Shown piece by piece: positions 8,611 through 18,383 of a DNA stretch of 64,000 nt. The DNA is taken from the NCBI GenBank assembly GCA_034003325.1, contig JAVEYW010000005.1, positions 220,508-284,507 on the forward strand. The letters are read 5' to 3'. The translations under genes were made by a program, and so were the position numbers. Numbering within the stretch: position 1 is the stretch's first letter; each line of letters starts with the position of its first letter. The DNA comes from Desulfobacterales bacterium. GTDB lineage: Bacteria; Desulfobacterota; Desulfobacteria; Desulfobacterales; JAFDDL01. The notes beneath the pieces are model-generated. The model was not told where the DNA came from. It searched no databases and saw only the letters and a program-made list of their open reading frames with translations.

Positions 8611-9267
8611 TCAAGCCGTGCTCGTGGTATAGCCCTTGGTGATGGCGTATCGGACCAGATCGGCGGTGCTTTTAAGACTTAGCTTTGTTCGAATATTGAA
8701 ACGATGGCGCTGGGCTGTTCGCAGGCTGATGAACAGCTTTTCACTGATCTGGCGATCGGAGTTTCCTTCAGCGATCAGCTTTAGAATCTGACGTTCCCGA
8801 TGCGTCAGCGGGCTGGGCGCGGCCTTATGGTCGCCGCGGCAGATACCGATTATCTCCGTGGGAAATTCCATGGATAATTTGGGTGACAGATAGGTGCGCC
8901 CGTTCCGGATTTCTTCGATGGCGCGCAAGAGCTCTTTGGCGGTATCATCTTTCAGTAAATACCCCTGAGCGCCGGCCTCAAGGGCCATAAAGAGAAATTC
9001 GCTGCTTTTATGCATACTTAAAAACAAGATTTGGATATCCGGATAGCGGTCCCGAATTTCTTTGGCAGCCTCAAAACCGCGCAGACCGGGCATGCTGATG
9101 TCGAGAACCACCATGTCCGGCGTGGTTTTTTTCAATAGCTTAAGCAGTTCCAGCCCGTCACCGGCTTCTGCGATGACCTTTAACCCCTTGGCGGCGTTGA
9201 TCAGTGTTTTAATGCCTTCTCGCATCATCACATGATCATCTGCGAGCACAATGGCATATTCTTTCAT
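8611..9267 (-). CDS. NarL/FixJ-type response regulator
   Basis: A 218-residue cytosolic transcription factor. The receiver (residues 1-120) has the acidic pair ADDH, phosphoacceptor Asp in VVLDISMPG, Ser in LSMH and Lys in LLKDD. The C-terminal LuxR-type helix-turn-helix (about 150-215) carries LTHREROILKLIAEG-like and AQRHRFNIRTKL segments typical of the DNA-recognition region. GAGGG lies nine bases before the ATG. No kinase is adjacent; the HisKA_3 hybrid at 5623-6756 is a plausible partner by domain type only. Downstream is the palindrome at 8462, and upstream are the direct repeats at 9400, both possible regulatory sites. Confidence 0.9.
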   Translation of the reverse strand: MKEYAIVLADDHVMMREGIKTLINAAKGLKVIAEAGDGLELLKLLKKTTPDMVVLDISMPGLRGFEAAKEIRDRYPDIQILFLSMHKSSEFLFMALEAGAQGYLLKDDTAKELLRAIEEIRNGRTYLSPKLSMEFPTEIIGICRGDHKAAPSPLTHRERQILKLIAEGNSDRQISEKLFISLRTAQRHRFNIRTKLSLKSTADLVRYAITKGYTTSTA

Positions 9268-9399
9268 GGGCCAAGCCCTCTTATTGTCAAGATTCTATAG
9301 TCTGTCCGTATGGCCGAATAGTATTAAAGCCGGTAGAATTTTGCAAGGTCATTGTTTTTCAGGTCATTGTTTGTCGAATAAAGGGCGTTCTCACTTAAA

Positions 9400-9425
9400 G
9401 ATAAGTGGGACAAGATAAGTGGGAC
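9400..9425. repeat. Two 12-bp direct repeats
   Basis: GATAAGTGGGAC occurs at 9400-9411 and again at 9414-9425, separated by AA. It sits between the end of cobA-hemD and the start of the NarL-type regulator gene. A second short duplication, AGGTCATTGTTT, occurs twice just before it. They could be binding sites or slippage products. Confidence 0.5.
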
Positions 9426-9431
9426 TGGCCA

Positions 9432-10952
9432 CTATCTCGGGTGATAATAAGATAAAATCGCATTACAAAGTCCATCAATGGTGTAGGTATCCGCCACGAG
9501 TTGCGCGGGCATGCCCAGGGATGCAGCGGTGTCGGCCGTGATGGGGCCGATGGCGGCAATGGTGACCCCGTCGAGCAGATCGGAAAAACGATCCTCGGGC
9601 AAAAGCGCCTTGAAATTTTTCGCCGTCGAAGAACTGGTAAAGGTGATCATGTCGATCGAGCCTTCTTCCAGACGTGCTACCAGATCGACTGCATTGTCCA
9701 GGTCTTTAAGGGTACGGTATACAGGAACCTCGTCCACCTGCGCGCCCATGCGGGTCAGCTCCACGGGAAGAATGGGCCGCGCCTCCAGCGCTCGGGGAAG
9801 CAATATTTTTTTCCCCTGAATATTCTCTTTGGCAAACGCCTCGATAACGGATTCGGCCCGGTAGCTGGATGGCACGATATCGGCGCGAAGACCGTTATTC
9901 AGAAGGCATTGCGCCGTAGCGGGTCCGATGACCGCCGTGCCGATATTACCCAGGGCGCGTGCATCCCGGCCGGTTTCAAATAACGTTTGAAAAAAGAATT
10001 TAACGCCATTTACGCTGGTAAAAATAAGCCAGTCATAGTCGGCAAGGTGATCCATGGCCTGCAAGAGCGGCGCATTGTCTTCGAGCGGCACGATTTTTAT
10101 GGTCGGGCATTCCAGGCACTCGGCGCCCGAGTCCGAGAGGCGTTCCACCAGATCGCTGGCCTGCTCCCTGGCGCGGGTCACCACGATGGTTTTACCGAAA
10201 AGGGGTCGGTTTTCAAACCAGTTCAGCGTTTCACGCAATCGGACGACCTCACCGATGACGGTAATGGCCGGCGGTTTCAATTTGGCGTTGGCTACCTTTT
10301 CAACAATGGTTTCCAGCGTGCCCACAACCGTGACCTGTCGGGAGGTGGTTCCCCAGCGAATGAGCGCCACCGGCGTATCCGCCGGTTTGCCGTGCGCCAC
10401 GAGCTGGCGAGTGATTTGCGGCAGGTTTTTAACGCCCATGAAAAAGACAATGGTGCCGACCCCCTTGGCAAGGGCCTCCCAGTCGATGCTCGACCCGTTT
10501 TTCCCCGGGTTTTCATGCCCGGTCACAAAGGCCAGTGTGGAGGTGAAGTCCCGATGGGTCAGCGGAATACCCGCATACGCCGCAGCGGCAATGGCCGAGG
10601 TGACTCCCGGAACCACTTCAAAGGCAATTCCCCGCTCAACCAGTACCTGGGCTTCCTCACCGCCCCTGCCGAATATATAAGGGTCTCCCCCTTTTAGCCG
10701 GGCCACCGTTGCGCCGGTCATGGCTTTTTCAACGATGAGCGCATTGATGCTTTCCTGACTTTGGGTGTGATAGCCGCCTTTTTTGCCGACGTAAATTAAT
10801 TCGGCCGCGGCCGGTGCGTGTTTTAAGAGGGCAGGGGAGGCGAGATAATCATAAATAATGACATCCGCCGCTTGAATGCATTTTAGGCCTCTAACCGAAA
10901 TAAGATCCGGATCTCCGGGACCCGCACCCACCAGATAGACTTTACCGCTCAT
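9432..10952 (-). CDS. Fused uroporphyrinogen-III methyltransferase / uroporphyrinogen-III synthase
   Basis: A bifunctional tetrapyrrole enzyme of about 506 residues. The N-terminal half is SUMT (CobA/SirA): it methylates uroporphyrinogen III at C2 and C7 with SAM to give precorrin-2, with VGAGPGDPDL and GGDPYIFGRGGEE visible. The C-terminal half is HemD, which closes and inverts ring D of hydroxymethylbilane. This fusion is known in clostridia and Desulfobacterota and feeds siroheme and cobalamin synthesis. I chose the ATG at 10952, where SUMT homology begins (MSGKVYLVG); a TTG at 11036 would add an unrelated extension overlapping hemC. It lies 67 bases downstream of hemC. Confidence 0.93.
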   Translation of the reverse strand: MSGKVYLVGAGPGDPDLISVRGLKCIQAADVIIYDYLASPALLKHAPAAAELIYVGKKGGYHTQSQESINALIVEKAMTGATVARLKGGDPYIFGRGGEEAQVLVERGIAFEVVPGVTSAIAAAAYAGIPLTHRDFTSTLAFVTGHENPGKNGSSIDWEALAKGVGTIVFFMGVKNLPQITRQLVAHGKPADTPVALIRWGTTSRQVTVVGTLETIVEKVANAKLKPPAITVIGEVVRLRETLNWFENRPLFGKTIVVTRAREQASDLVERLSDSGAECLECPTIKIVPLEDNAPLLQAMDHLADYDWLIFTSVNGVKFFFQTLFETGRDARALGNIGTAVIGPATAQCLLNNGLRADIVPSSYRAESVIEAFAKENIQGKKILLPRALEARPILPVELTRMGAQVDEVPVYRTLKDLDNAVDLVARLEEGSIDMITFTSSSTAKNFKALLPEDRFSDLLDGVTIAAIGPITADTAASLGMPAQLVADTYTIDGLCNAILSYYHPR

Positions 10953-11019
10953 TATATTGACTCGTATCGGTTCTTTTTCATGGGTTATAGATGTTGTAAA
11001 AAGGACGCCGAAAAATATG

Positions 11020-11976
11020 CTATCCTCTTTTGCCAAGCGCCTTAAACTGTTCCGGACTTAAGATATCTTTAAGAATGTCATGGGCGCCTCGTGCCACCAA
11101 TTGCGTGGCAAGGGCGATGCCAAGCGCCTCCGCTTGGTCAATCGGGCCGGATACCTGGTCCCGAAGGATTTTTTTCCCGTCCAATGCGGCCACAAGCCCG
11201 TGCAGCCTCAAGACATCTTTTTCGATGTGGCCATGCGCCGCCAGGGGCACCTGGCAGGTACCGCCCAATTGACCCAGAAAGGCCCGTTCCGCCGTAACAA
11301 CCGCGTGCGTGGGGGCGTGATTCAGAACAGATACCACTGCGGCGCTTGCCGCATCATTTTGTCTGATTTCAAGGCATAAGGCGCCTTGGCCAACCGCCGG
11401 AAGCATCAGAGAGGCGTCCAGGTATTCCGTAATTCGGTGAGTAAAGTTAAGGCGTTTCACGCCGGCGGCCGCTACCACGATCGCATCCAGGTCTTCCGTG
11501 TCGAGTTTGCGAATGCGGGTGTCCAGATTGCCGCGAATGGGAAGAAGACAAATGTCCGGCCTGGCATGCAGCAGTTGCGCGCCCCGGCGAAGGCTGCTCG
11601 TGCCGATTTTTGCGCCCGGCGGCAGTTTGGAAAAGCGTTTTCCGCCTTTGGCAATAAGGACATCCTCTGCCTGTTCACGCTCCGGAATGGCGCCGATGCA
11701 TAACCCTTCGGCCAGTTGGGAGGGCATGTCTTTCATGCTGTGGACGGCCACATCCACGCTGCCGTCTGAAAGGGCGGCCTCGATTTCCTTGACGAAAAGC
11801 GCGCTGCTGCCGATTTGTGCCAGTGGGACATCCTGAATTTTGTCCCCTTTGGTTTTGATGATGGATAATGCCACGCACAGAGAGGGATGTGTTTGGATTA
11901 AGGCATCTTTGACCCAGTTTGCCTGCCACAACGCCAGTTGGCTGCCGCGGGTGCCGATTCGAATAGACGCCCCCAT
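11020..11976 (-). CDS. hemC: Porphobilinogen deaminase (hydroxymethylbilane synthase)
   Basis: Polymerises four porphobilinogen units into hydroxymethylbilane, the substrate of the HemD half encoded just downstream. The 318-residue protein starts at the IRIGTRGSQLALWQ motif; VHSMKDMP, GTSSLRRGAQL and RGNLDTR line the active site, and the dipyrromethane cofactor attaches to the Cys of GGTCQVP. The ATG at 11976 shares its A with the stop of the upstream zinc-ribbon gene (TGATG), which suggests translational coupling and settles the start over the ATG 12 codons earlier. Confidence 0.95.
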   Translation of the reverse strand: MGASIRIGTRGSQLALWQANWVKDALIQTHPSLCVALSIIKTKGDKIQDVPLAQIGSSALFVKEIEAALSDGSVDVAVHSMKDMPSQLAEGLCIGAIPEREQAEDVLIAKGGKRFSKLPPGAKIGTSSLRRGAQLLHARPDICLLPIRGNLDTRIRKLDTEDLDAIVVAAAGVKRLNFTHRITEYLDASLMLPAVGQGALCLEIRQNDAASAAVVSVLNHAPTHAVVTAERAFLGQLGGTCQVPLAAHGHIEKDVLRLHGLVAALDGKKILRDQVSGPIDQAEALGIALATQLVARGAHDILKDILSPEQFKALGKRG

Positions 11977-12206
11977 CAGTGGCCACAACTCCCGCAGTTG
12001 GTGGCGCTGCACCCGCCGCAGGCAGAAGCGCCGGCGGATCGGCTGACGGTTTCTCCGCTTCCCGATTTGCTCATAAAGCCGCAGGCCGACATGAGGCGGT
12101 GAACATCTTCACCCTTGCATTTCGGGCAACAAGGCGTTTCGCCGCTAAACACCAGACATTCAAAATCCCGGTTGCAGGCTTCGCAGTGATATTCGTAAAT
12201 AGGCAT
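11976..12206 (-). CDS. FmdB-family zinc ribbon protein
   Basis: A 76-residue protein opening with MPIYEYHCEAC, the signature of FmdB/CxxC regulatory-type small zinc ribbons. Two Cys pairs (CEAC and CPKC) form the likely zinc knuckle in residues 8-30, followed by a Ser/Gly/Cys-rich tail with further CxxC pairs (CGGC, CGSC). The biochemical role of this family is not settled. It is the first gene of the hemC/cobA-hemD operon and overlaps hemC by one base. Confidence 0.88.
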   Translation of the reverse strand: MPIYEYHCEACNRDFECLVFSGETPCCPKCKGEDVHRLMSACGFMSKSGSGETVSRSAGASACGGCSATNCGSCGH

Positions 12207-12296
12207 TGTTATTTCCTCCCGTCCTAAATTATTTTCGTTTTCTCATGATAATCATCAGGGAATTTAAAGCAACCGTTTACCGGTGGGGAAGGGCTG

Positions 12297-13616
12297 TCAG
12301 CACGCCTGATCCTGTGTAACATCACGGAGGTTATTAATCTCTTCGATATAGCGGGTTGAATCATATCCACGTTCCATTGCGGCCTGAAAGGCTGCCAGCG
12401 CGTCTTCGAGCCGGTTTTGTTTCAAATAAAGTTTTCCCAGCCGATGCCTGAATTTGCCTTCATTGGGGGCGATTTCAATGCTTTTTTCACAAAAAAGAGC
12501 GCCGATTTCGGGGTTTTCCCCCTTATCTTCATAGAGCAGGCCCAGGGCCGACAGGGCGGCTGCATCGTTGGGGTTAAGTTTGACCGCCTGCCGATAGGCG
12601 TTAAACGCGTCCTCGTTTTGGGACAGGACCGAATAATAATCTCCCATCAGCCGAAAGGCAAGGGCTCCCGGTTGAAGCTGAAGCGCTTTTTGTAAATAGG
12701 AAAAAGCCTCCGTCGGGTTGTTGATTTCCAGATAGAGCCGTCCCGTTTGAAGCGCCACCTCGTAAACATCGCCACCGAGCCGGTGGGCTTCCAGGAAGTT
12801 GCGTAGCGCCACCTCACGGTTGTCCGTGAGAAGATGAACCAGCCCCAGGTTATAGTGTGCCATGAATTCATCCGGAGCCAGTGCCAATGCGCGCTGAAAC
12901 ATCTCTTGCGCCCGGTCAAAATTTCCCAGCAGGCTATGGCAAACCCCGAGGCTGTTGCAGACATTGACGTTTGCCGGTGCCAGAAGCAGCGCTTTTTCGA
13001 ATTCCGCCATGGCGCCGGGAATATCCCCTTTTTGGAACAGGTGGTCGCCGCTGATATTCAGGCTCACGTCATCGAATAGGACGAGACTGCCGGGTCCGAA
13101 AAATGCGGCGTGATCCAATGCTTTATAAGCGTTATCGAGAATTTGGTTTCGTGAATAATCAGCTGTCGGAAATGCGCCGATGCCGCCGGAAACGGTTGCA
13201 TTCATCGCTGCGGCAAGGCGGCTGTTTAGCACTTGTCCTGTTTCCAAACACGCTTGATCGTTTTTGTCCGGGAAAAAGCTGACAAAAAGGCTCGAATCGA
13301 TGATACCCCACCAGCCGGTTTCCGCAGCGCATTCGGTATCGATTGCTTCCGCGAGCGCCAGGAGAGCCGTTCCGGCCTTCTCCTCTGCGATCGGATCAAG
13401 ACGCAACACCAGAATACTGAAAACCTCCTGAGCCGCGAGTCTTTTCAACGAAGCAGTGACGAGCGCCTGCCCCGTAATCAGTTCCGGGAAAGCCGGCTTA
13501 AGAGAATCGGGATCGATTCCGGATGGCGCTGTTTTTTCGGGAGCATCCGTGCTGGATAACAAAAACTGACTTTCGGTGCTGATGGGGTGATACATATCAA
13601 GGGGTTTGAAGGTCAT
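12297..13616 (-). CDS. Degenerate GGDEF-like domain fused to TPR repeats
   Basis: A 439-residue soluble protein. The first 200 residues resemble a diguanylate cyclase fold: the strand before SGGIGAFP and the helix NAYKALDHAAFFG fit the C-terminal half of GGDEF domains, but the GGDEF position reads DSSLF, so catalysis is not expected. From about residue 205 there are at least six tetratricopeptide repeats (for example AEFEKALLLAPANV and AYRQAVKLNPNDAA), a protein-binding scaffold. The start overlaps the selA stop as ATGA, so it is translated with selA, although a functional link to selenium is not apparent. Confidence 0.75.
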   Translation of the reverse strand: MTFKPLDMYHPISTESQFLLSSTDAPEKTAPSGIDPDSLKPAFPELITGQALVTASLKRLAAQEVFSILVLRLDPIAEEKAGTALLALAEAIDTECAAETGWWGIIDSSLFVSFFPDKNDQACLETGQVLNSRLAAAMNATVSGGIGAFPTADYSRNQILDNAYKALDHAAFFGPGSLVLFDDVSLNISGDHLFQKGDIPGAMAEFEKALLLAPANVNVCNSLGVCHSLLGNFDRAQEMFQRALALAPDEFMAHYNLGLVHLLTDNREVALRNFLEAHRLGGDVYEVALQTGRLYLEINNPTEAFSYLQKALQLQPGALAFRLMGDYYSVLSQNEDAFNAYRQAVKLNPNDAAALSALGLLYEDKGENPEIGALFCEKSIEIAPNEGKFRHRLGKLYLKQNRLEDALAAFQAAMERGYDSTRYIEEINNLRDVTQDQAC

Positions 13617-15067
13617 GGTCTATTTCCTGCCGGGTGTTTGTCCAGGAGTGCCCTCACAGCCATTTCGATCAGAGGGGCCTCGTCTTCCTGAATGGTCCTG
13701 GGGTCCAGGAGGACTGTGTCCGCTTCAATGCGGCCGATGATAGGCGGGGTGAATTGTCGCATAAAGCGTTCGATCGCCCGGGCCGAGAGCGTATGGACCG
13801 AAATTCCGATGCAAACGGTCGGTAGATTTAACAGCGGCAGGGCGCCGCCGCCTACTTTTGAAAAGAGGTCTAATAATTGTACGGAAAGCCGATCATCCGC
13901 GATGGCGTTCAGCGATTCAGCCAGCGCGTGCGCCCTGGCGGTTATCGTTTCAAGGGATAGGGTCAGCATTCGCAATGTGGGAATACCGGGAACGGCCTTT
14001 TTTTCATCGCGATATAGGCGCAAGGTGCTTTCCAGGGCTGCAAGGGTCAGCTTGTCAATTCGAAGGGCGCGTGTCAGAGAGTTTTGCCGAATGGCCGCTA
14101 TCATCGGTTTTTGACCGAGAATAATGCCGGCCTGCGGGCCGCCCAGCAGTTTGTCTCCGCTGAAGGTGATCACATCGGCGCCGGCGGCGACGGATTCCTG
14201 AACGGTCGGCTCTTTATGAGGAAGACCGTATCTGGAAAAATCAATGAGTGTGCCGCTGCCCAGATCTTCCATGACCGGCATATGGTGCTTTTTTCCAAGG
14301 GCCACAAGGTCTTTCAATGGTACCGATGCGGTAAAGCCGACTACGCAGAAATTGCTGGCGTGAACTTTGAGTAACAATCCGGTTTCCGGTGTGATGGCCG
14401 CCTCATAATCCCGCAGATGGGTCCGGTTGGTTGTGCCGACTTCTTTCAGGATCGCGCCGCTTTTTATCATAACATCCGGAATTCTGAAAGCGCCGCCGAT
14501 TTCTACCAGCTCGCCCCTGGACACGATGGCGTGCTTTCCCCTGGCAAGGGTGTTGAGGCAGAGCAGCACGGCAGCGGCATTGTTGTTCACCACCATGGCG
14601 GCTTCTGCGCCGGTGAGCTCACATAACAGATTCTCCACGGCGCTGTATCGCGAGCCCCGGTTCCCGGTTTCGAGATCAAATTCCAGGTTCGAATACCATT
14701 TCGAAATTTGTGTCAGATTTTCAATGGCGGCTTCGGCCAAGAGGGAGCGGCCCAAATTGGTATGCACCACAACCCCGGTGGCGTTGATCACGCGACGCAG
14801 ATTGGGCGTCATGGCGCGTGCGACCAGCTGTTCAACTTGTTGAAGGATACTCATCTCGAATAATGGCTCGGACCCGTGTGCTTCAGAATTTTCTTTGCCC
14901 ATCAAAATGGCGGATCTGAGGGTTTCAAGGCTTTCGCGAATGGCGCTGGTGATGATGGATTTGGGCGCTCCGGAAAGGGATATCCTTGCCTGAGCCAGCT
15001 CAAGCATGCGATCGACGCCGGGGATGGCTCTTAACGCCTCTTGTTGCGGTTTGCTTAAGTGGGGCAT
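13613..15067 (-). CDS. selA: L-seryl-tRNA(Sec) selenium transferase
   Basis: A PLP enzyme converting seryl-tRNA(Sec) to selenocysteyl-tRNA(Sec) with selenophosphate. The 484-residue protein has the N-terminal helical domain (LRAIPGVDRMLE) and a fold-type-I core with the PLP lysine in FSGDKLLGGPQAG. Its presence means the organism makes selenoproteins, but selB, selC and selD are not in this window. I chose the ATG at 15067 where family homology begins; a TTG at 15088 is possible but would overlap the upstream gene. It overlaps the TPR gene downstream by four bases. Confidence 0.93.
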   Translation of the reverse strand: MPHLSKPQQEALRAIPGVDRMLELAQARISLSGAPKSIITSAIRESLETLRSAILMGKENSEAHGSEPLFEMSILQQVEQLVARAMTPNLRRVINATGVVVHTNLGRSLLAEAAIENLTQISKWYSNLEFDLETGNRGSRYSAVENLLCELTGAEAAMVVNNNAAAVLLCLNTLARGKHAIVSRGELVEIGGAFRIPDVMIKSGAILKEVGTTNRTHLRDYEAAITPETGLLLKVHASNFCVVGFTASVPLKDLVALGKKHHMPVMEDLGSGTLIDFSRYGLPHKEPTVQESVAAGADVITFSGDKLLGGPQAGIILGQKPMIAAIRQNSLTRALRIDKLTLAALESTLRLYRDEKKAVPGIPTLRMLTLSLETITARAHALAESLNAIADDRLSVQLLDLFSKVGGGALPLLNLPTVCIGISVHTLSARAIERFMRQFTPPIIGRIEADTVLLDPRTIQEDEAPLIEMAVRALLDKHPAGNRP

Positions 15068-15071
15068 GCGA

Positions 15072-16421
15072 TTATCCGACACGAGCAAATGTTTCCGATG
15101 TGTTGAGAAAAACGGATGGTGGGATTAAATCCACAATCTCCGGCAGCCGGCTGGCCGAAAGGCCGATTTTTTGCAGCCGTTGGTCCAGGTTGTTGCCGTC
15201 CATACGCTCCATCTCAAGCCCGGGATGAAATTTCGTGATGAGCAAATCCGCCAGATACACCATATGCGCTAAATTCGAATAGGTTTCCTCATTTTCCGGT
15301 GAATGATGATGTTCGATCACATGAATCAGGGAATTCGGGAAAGACCACTTTTCAGCCAGCATGCGTCCGACTTTCGTATGGTCAATTCCGAGTATTTCCT
15401 GCTCGACTTCGATGCTGTTTTTGTTCAGGTCGACCAAATTGCGATAAAAGAGCGGAAAGGCCGATGAGATATACTGATCGAGAACCACCTTTCCGATATC
15501 GTGGAGCAGACCGGCCGTGTAGGCGGAGGCTTTTGTGGCCTTTCCGGCGGTGGCTGCCAGAATGGCCGCGACCTGAGCCGTTCCAATGGCATGATAGAAC
15601 AGTCCTCCCTTGCACAGGGAGTATCCATGCCCCTTAAGATCAAAAAAACCTTTGACCGCCGCTGATACCACTAACTGCACCAAAAGATCCCGGCCCAAAA
15701 GAAGAATGGCATGATCCAGGGTGTCAATGGGTTTGCCTCTGGAAAACAATGCGGAGTTGCACAATTGAAGCGTTTTCGCGCTGATCACCTGATCTTTTTT
15801 AACTTCATCGGCAATGGCGCCCAGATCGTAATTGTCTTCCTCCACCAGACGCAAAATTTTCAGCGCTACTTGGGGGATGGGGAAAATATGATCAAGCGCT
15901 TTGCTGATTTTTTCAGGAGAGGGAACGATCGGTTTTTGATCCGGTTTGTAACGTTCAAGAGCGATGGGCTCGATTTCGGTTTTGAATGTTTGCAGATTCA
16001 GACTGATTCGACAGGTAAAAAACCCGCCGGTTTCGGATTTTATAATGGGGATACCGGCCTGTGAGAGTATGGTCTTGACAATTTCTGCGGTTCTGCCGCC
16101 GATATCCAGCGACAGATCCTGCGCCATTAGCGGACCCACCAGCGCGCCGCCGGCAATCACCCCCTGCATGCTTTCCAGAGAGGCGCCTTCTCGAAGCAAT
16201 GCCTGAATAAAGGCCGGCAACCCGGTCGATGCATATTTTTCCGGAAATCGGGCGCCTTCGGTTGAAATTGGTTCGGGAAGCAATAAATGAATGAGTCCGC
16301 CCACTTGATTTTTCACATCGAACAAGGCAACGCTAACGCACGTTCCCAACGATGCACTCAGCACCAACGGCTTTGATCTGGAAACAAGGCTTGTTCCGGC
16401 TGAGACATGGTATCGATCCAT
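15072..16421 (-). CDS. CheD-HDOD fusion protein
   Basis: A 449-residue cytosolic protein. Residues 1-160 form a CheD-type chemoreceptor deamidase domain with the catalytic Cys 28 (LGTCVSVALFD) and His 45 (GGLIHLLLP). Residues 190-400 form an HDOD domain (FPIPQVALKILRL; LLHDIGKVV; VIEHHHSP), related to HD hydrolases but usually a signalling scaffold. CheD normally deamidates receptor glutamines and talks to CheC/CheY, yet no chemotaxis gene is adjacent. The gene lies five bases upstream of selA. The active-site pair looks intact, so deamidase activity is plausible. Confidence 0.85.
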   Translation of the reverse strand: MDRYHVSAGTSLVSRSKPLVLSASLGTCVSVALFDVKNQVGGLIHLLLPEPISTEGARFPEKYASTGLPAFIQALLREGASLESMQGVIAGGALVGPLMAQDLSLDIGGRTAEIVKTILSQAGIPIIKSETGGFFTCRISLNLQTFKTEIEPIALERYKPDQKPIVPSPEKISKALDHIFPIPQVALKILRLVEEDNYDLGAIADEVKKDQVISAKTLQLCNSALFSRGKPIDTLDHAILLLGRDLLVQLVVSAAVKGFFDLKGHGYSLCKGGLFYHAIGTAQVAAILAATAGKATKASAYTAGLLHDIGKVVLDQYISSAFPLFYRNLVDLNKNSIEVEQEILGIDHTKVGRMLAEKWSFPNSLIHVIEHHHSPENEETYSNLAHMVYLADLLITKFHPGLEMERMDGNNLDQRLQKIGLSASRLPEIVDLIPPSVFLNTSETFARVG

Positions 16422-16593
16422 TCCTGATAAGCTTCCCCTGAAAAATATAAATCATTGAATTGAACCCATAGCACCCTAAACAGGATTGTTTCAATAAGAA
16501 TTTTTTGCTATGAATTTCAAAAAGTTTCGATGATTCAACGATGGGTGCCGGCCGGAATACGGTTGCGCGGCGAAACCAAGAGACGGGGTTAAT

Positions 16594-17667
16594 ATGCAAA
16601 ATCTGTTAGTTACGGGTGGTTGTGGTTTTATCGGGGCGAATTTTATCCGGTATCTGTTATCCGAATCGGATTTTGACGGCCGTATTATCAATGTGGATGC
16701 GCTCACTTACGCCGGCAATGCAGAAAACCTGGCAGGAGTGGAGATGGCTTATCCAAAACGCTATGTTTTCGTCAAAGCCGATATTTGCGATCGGGATGCC
16801 ATGGCCGGGATTTTTGATGAATACCGGATTGACGGGGTGTGTCATTTTGCGGCTGAATCCCATGTGGATCGCTCCATCGATGCGCCAGCCGCCTTTGTTC
16901 AGACCAATATCGTCGGAACGTTTATATTGTTGGAACAGGCCCGAAAGCATTTCCGGCGGCTTTCTCGTTTTCATCATGTCAGCACGGACGAAGTCTACGG
17001 TTCGTTGTCGGCAGAGGGCTTTTTTACGGAAAAAACCGCTTATCGGCCAAACAGCCCCTATTCGGCCTCCAAGGCCGCATCCGATCATCTGGTGCGCGCC
17101 TATGGCCATACCTATGATCTGCCCGTCACGATTTCGAATTGCTCCAATAATTACGGCCCGTACCAATTTCCCGAAAAACTGATTCCCTTGATGATTTTAA
17201 ACGCCCTTTCGGGAAAGCCGCTTCCGGTATATGGGGACGGGCTGAACATTCGCGACTGGCTTTTTGTCGAGGATCATTGCCGCGCGGTCTGGCTGATTAT
17301 GAAAGAAGGGTTGCGGGGAGAAACCTACAATGTGGGGGGCGCGTGTGAAAAGAAAAATATCGACGTGGTGCGGATCATTTGTGATTTGTTGGATGAAATG
17401 GCGCCTCGGTTGAGGTCTGGGCCGCGAAGAAATCTGGTGACGTTCGTCAAAGACCGCCCCGGACACGACCGCCGGTATGCCATTGATTTTTCAAAACTTC
17501 ATAAGTCGTTGGGATGGTCGCCGCTCGCCTCCTTTGAATCGCAGATGCAACGGACCATTCTATGGTATCTGAATCATGCGGACTGGGTCGAACGGGTCCA
17601 AAGCGGAGAGTATGCCCGCTGGGTGGAAATGCATTACGGAGGGGGCCCCTTGGAAAGGAGTGCATGA
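16594..17667 (+). CDS. rfbB: dTDP-glucose 4,6-dehydratase
   Basis: An extended SDR enzyme that converts dTDP-glucose to the 4-keto-6-deoxy sugar in dTDP-rhamnose and related surface-sugar pathways. The NAD site [10 protein letters not shown] is at residues 8-17; STDEVYG carries the Thr-Asp-Glu catalytic triad and PYSASKA the Tyr/Lys pair; [13 protein letters not shown] and RDWLFVEDH are family signatures. The 357-residue length is normal. It is an orphan: rfbA, rfbC and rfbD are not nearby. The stop overlaps the start of pyrF (ATGA), so the two unrelated genes are co-translated. Confidence 0.92.
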   Translation: MQNLLVTGGCGFIGANFIRYLLSESDFDGRIINVDALTYAGNAENLAGVEMAYPKRYVFVKADICDRDAMAGIFDEYRIDGVCHFAAESHVDRSIDAPAAFVQTNIVGTFILLEQARKHFRRLSRFHHVSTDEVYGSLSAEGFFTEKTAYRPNSPYSASKAASDHLVRAYGHTYDLPVTISNCSNNYGPYQFPEKLIPLMILNALSGKPLPVYGDGLNIRDWLFVEDHCRAVWLIMKEGLRGETYNVGGACEKKNIDVVRIICDLLDEMAPRLRSGPRRNLVTFVKDRPGHDRRYAIDFSKLHKSLGWSPLASFESQMQRTILWYLNHADWVERVQSGEYARWVEMHYGGGPLERSA

Positions 17668-18383
17668 AGCAGGCAAAAGATTATATTATTTTCCCGCTGG
17701 ATGTGGCGACGGTGGCGGAAGCCCGGCATTATGCGGTTGCGTTGAAGTCCTCAGTGGGCATGTTCAAGGTGGGCCTGGAGCTTTTCATTCGATCCGGACC
17801 GGAAATCATCAACATGATTCGATCCGAAAGTGATGCCGGCATATTTCTGGATCTAAAGCTTCACGATATTCCCGAGACGGTTCGGCGGGCCATGGCGGTT
17901 GTGGCGGATTTAGGTGTGACGATAGCAACGGTTCACTGCGGGGAATCACCGGCCATGCTTGAAGCGGCCGTTGCGGGAAGCGGCGGAAGGGTCGGGGTAT
18001 TGGGCGTGACCGTGCTGACCAGCGTGTCGGCAGCCAATATTCAATCGGCCGGGTTCAAGGAGGAATTCTCGCGGGATCTATCCAGACTCGTTCTGAAGCG
18101 GGCCCTTGCGGCAAAGGCGGCTGGTATGACCGGTATCGTGTGTTCGGGGCTTGAAGTGAAAACCATCAAAGCCATAATTGGCAGGGAGTTTATCTGCGTC
18201 ACGCCGGGCATACGCATGGCCAGGGAGCTTTCCGGTGCGGACGACCAGCACCGGGTCGCTACACCCGCTGAGGCGGTTCGGAACGGATCGGATTATCTGG
18301 TGATTGGGCGCCCCATTCGGGACGCCAAGGATCCGGTGGCTGCGGCCGATCGGATTGCTGAGGAGATCGCCGGCGTTATCTGA
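17664..18383 (+). CDS. pyrF: Orotidine 5'-phosphate decarboxylase
   Basis: Last step of de novo UMP synthesis. The 239-residue TIM barrel shows the catalytic [10 protein letters not shown] at residues 61-70 and the phosphate-binding VTPGIR and VIGRPI near the C-terminus. The ATG at 17664 overlaps the rfbB stop and has GGAAAGGAG (17652-17660) in front of it; the longer upstream frame is a shadow of rfbB. Its TGA (18381-18383) touches the stop of the opposite-strand peptide gene without a single spacer base. Confidence 0.95.
   Translation: MKQAKDYIIFPLDVATVAEARHYAVALKSSVGMFKVGLELFIRSGPEIINMIRSESDAGIFLDLKLHDIPETVRRAMAVVADLGVTIATVHCGESPAMLEAAVAGSGGRVGVLGVTVLTSVSAANIQSAGFKEEFSRDLSRLVLKRALAAKAAGMTGIVCSGLEVKTIKAIIGREFICVTPGIRMARELSGADDQHRVATPAEAVRNGSDYLVIGRPIRDAKDPVAAADRIAEEIAGVI

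Noticed and set aside
10054-10697. Long plus-strand frames antisense to cobA-hemD.
   Set aside because: They mirror the conserved minus-strand enzyme in high-GC codons, a common shadow effect.
13613-15067. Search for selenoprotein genes or selC near selA.
   Set aside because: No interrupted reading frame with an in-frame TGA and downstream hairpin was found, and no tRNA-like sequence was recognised.
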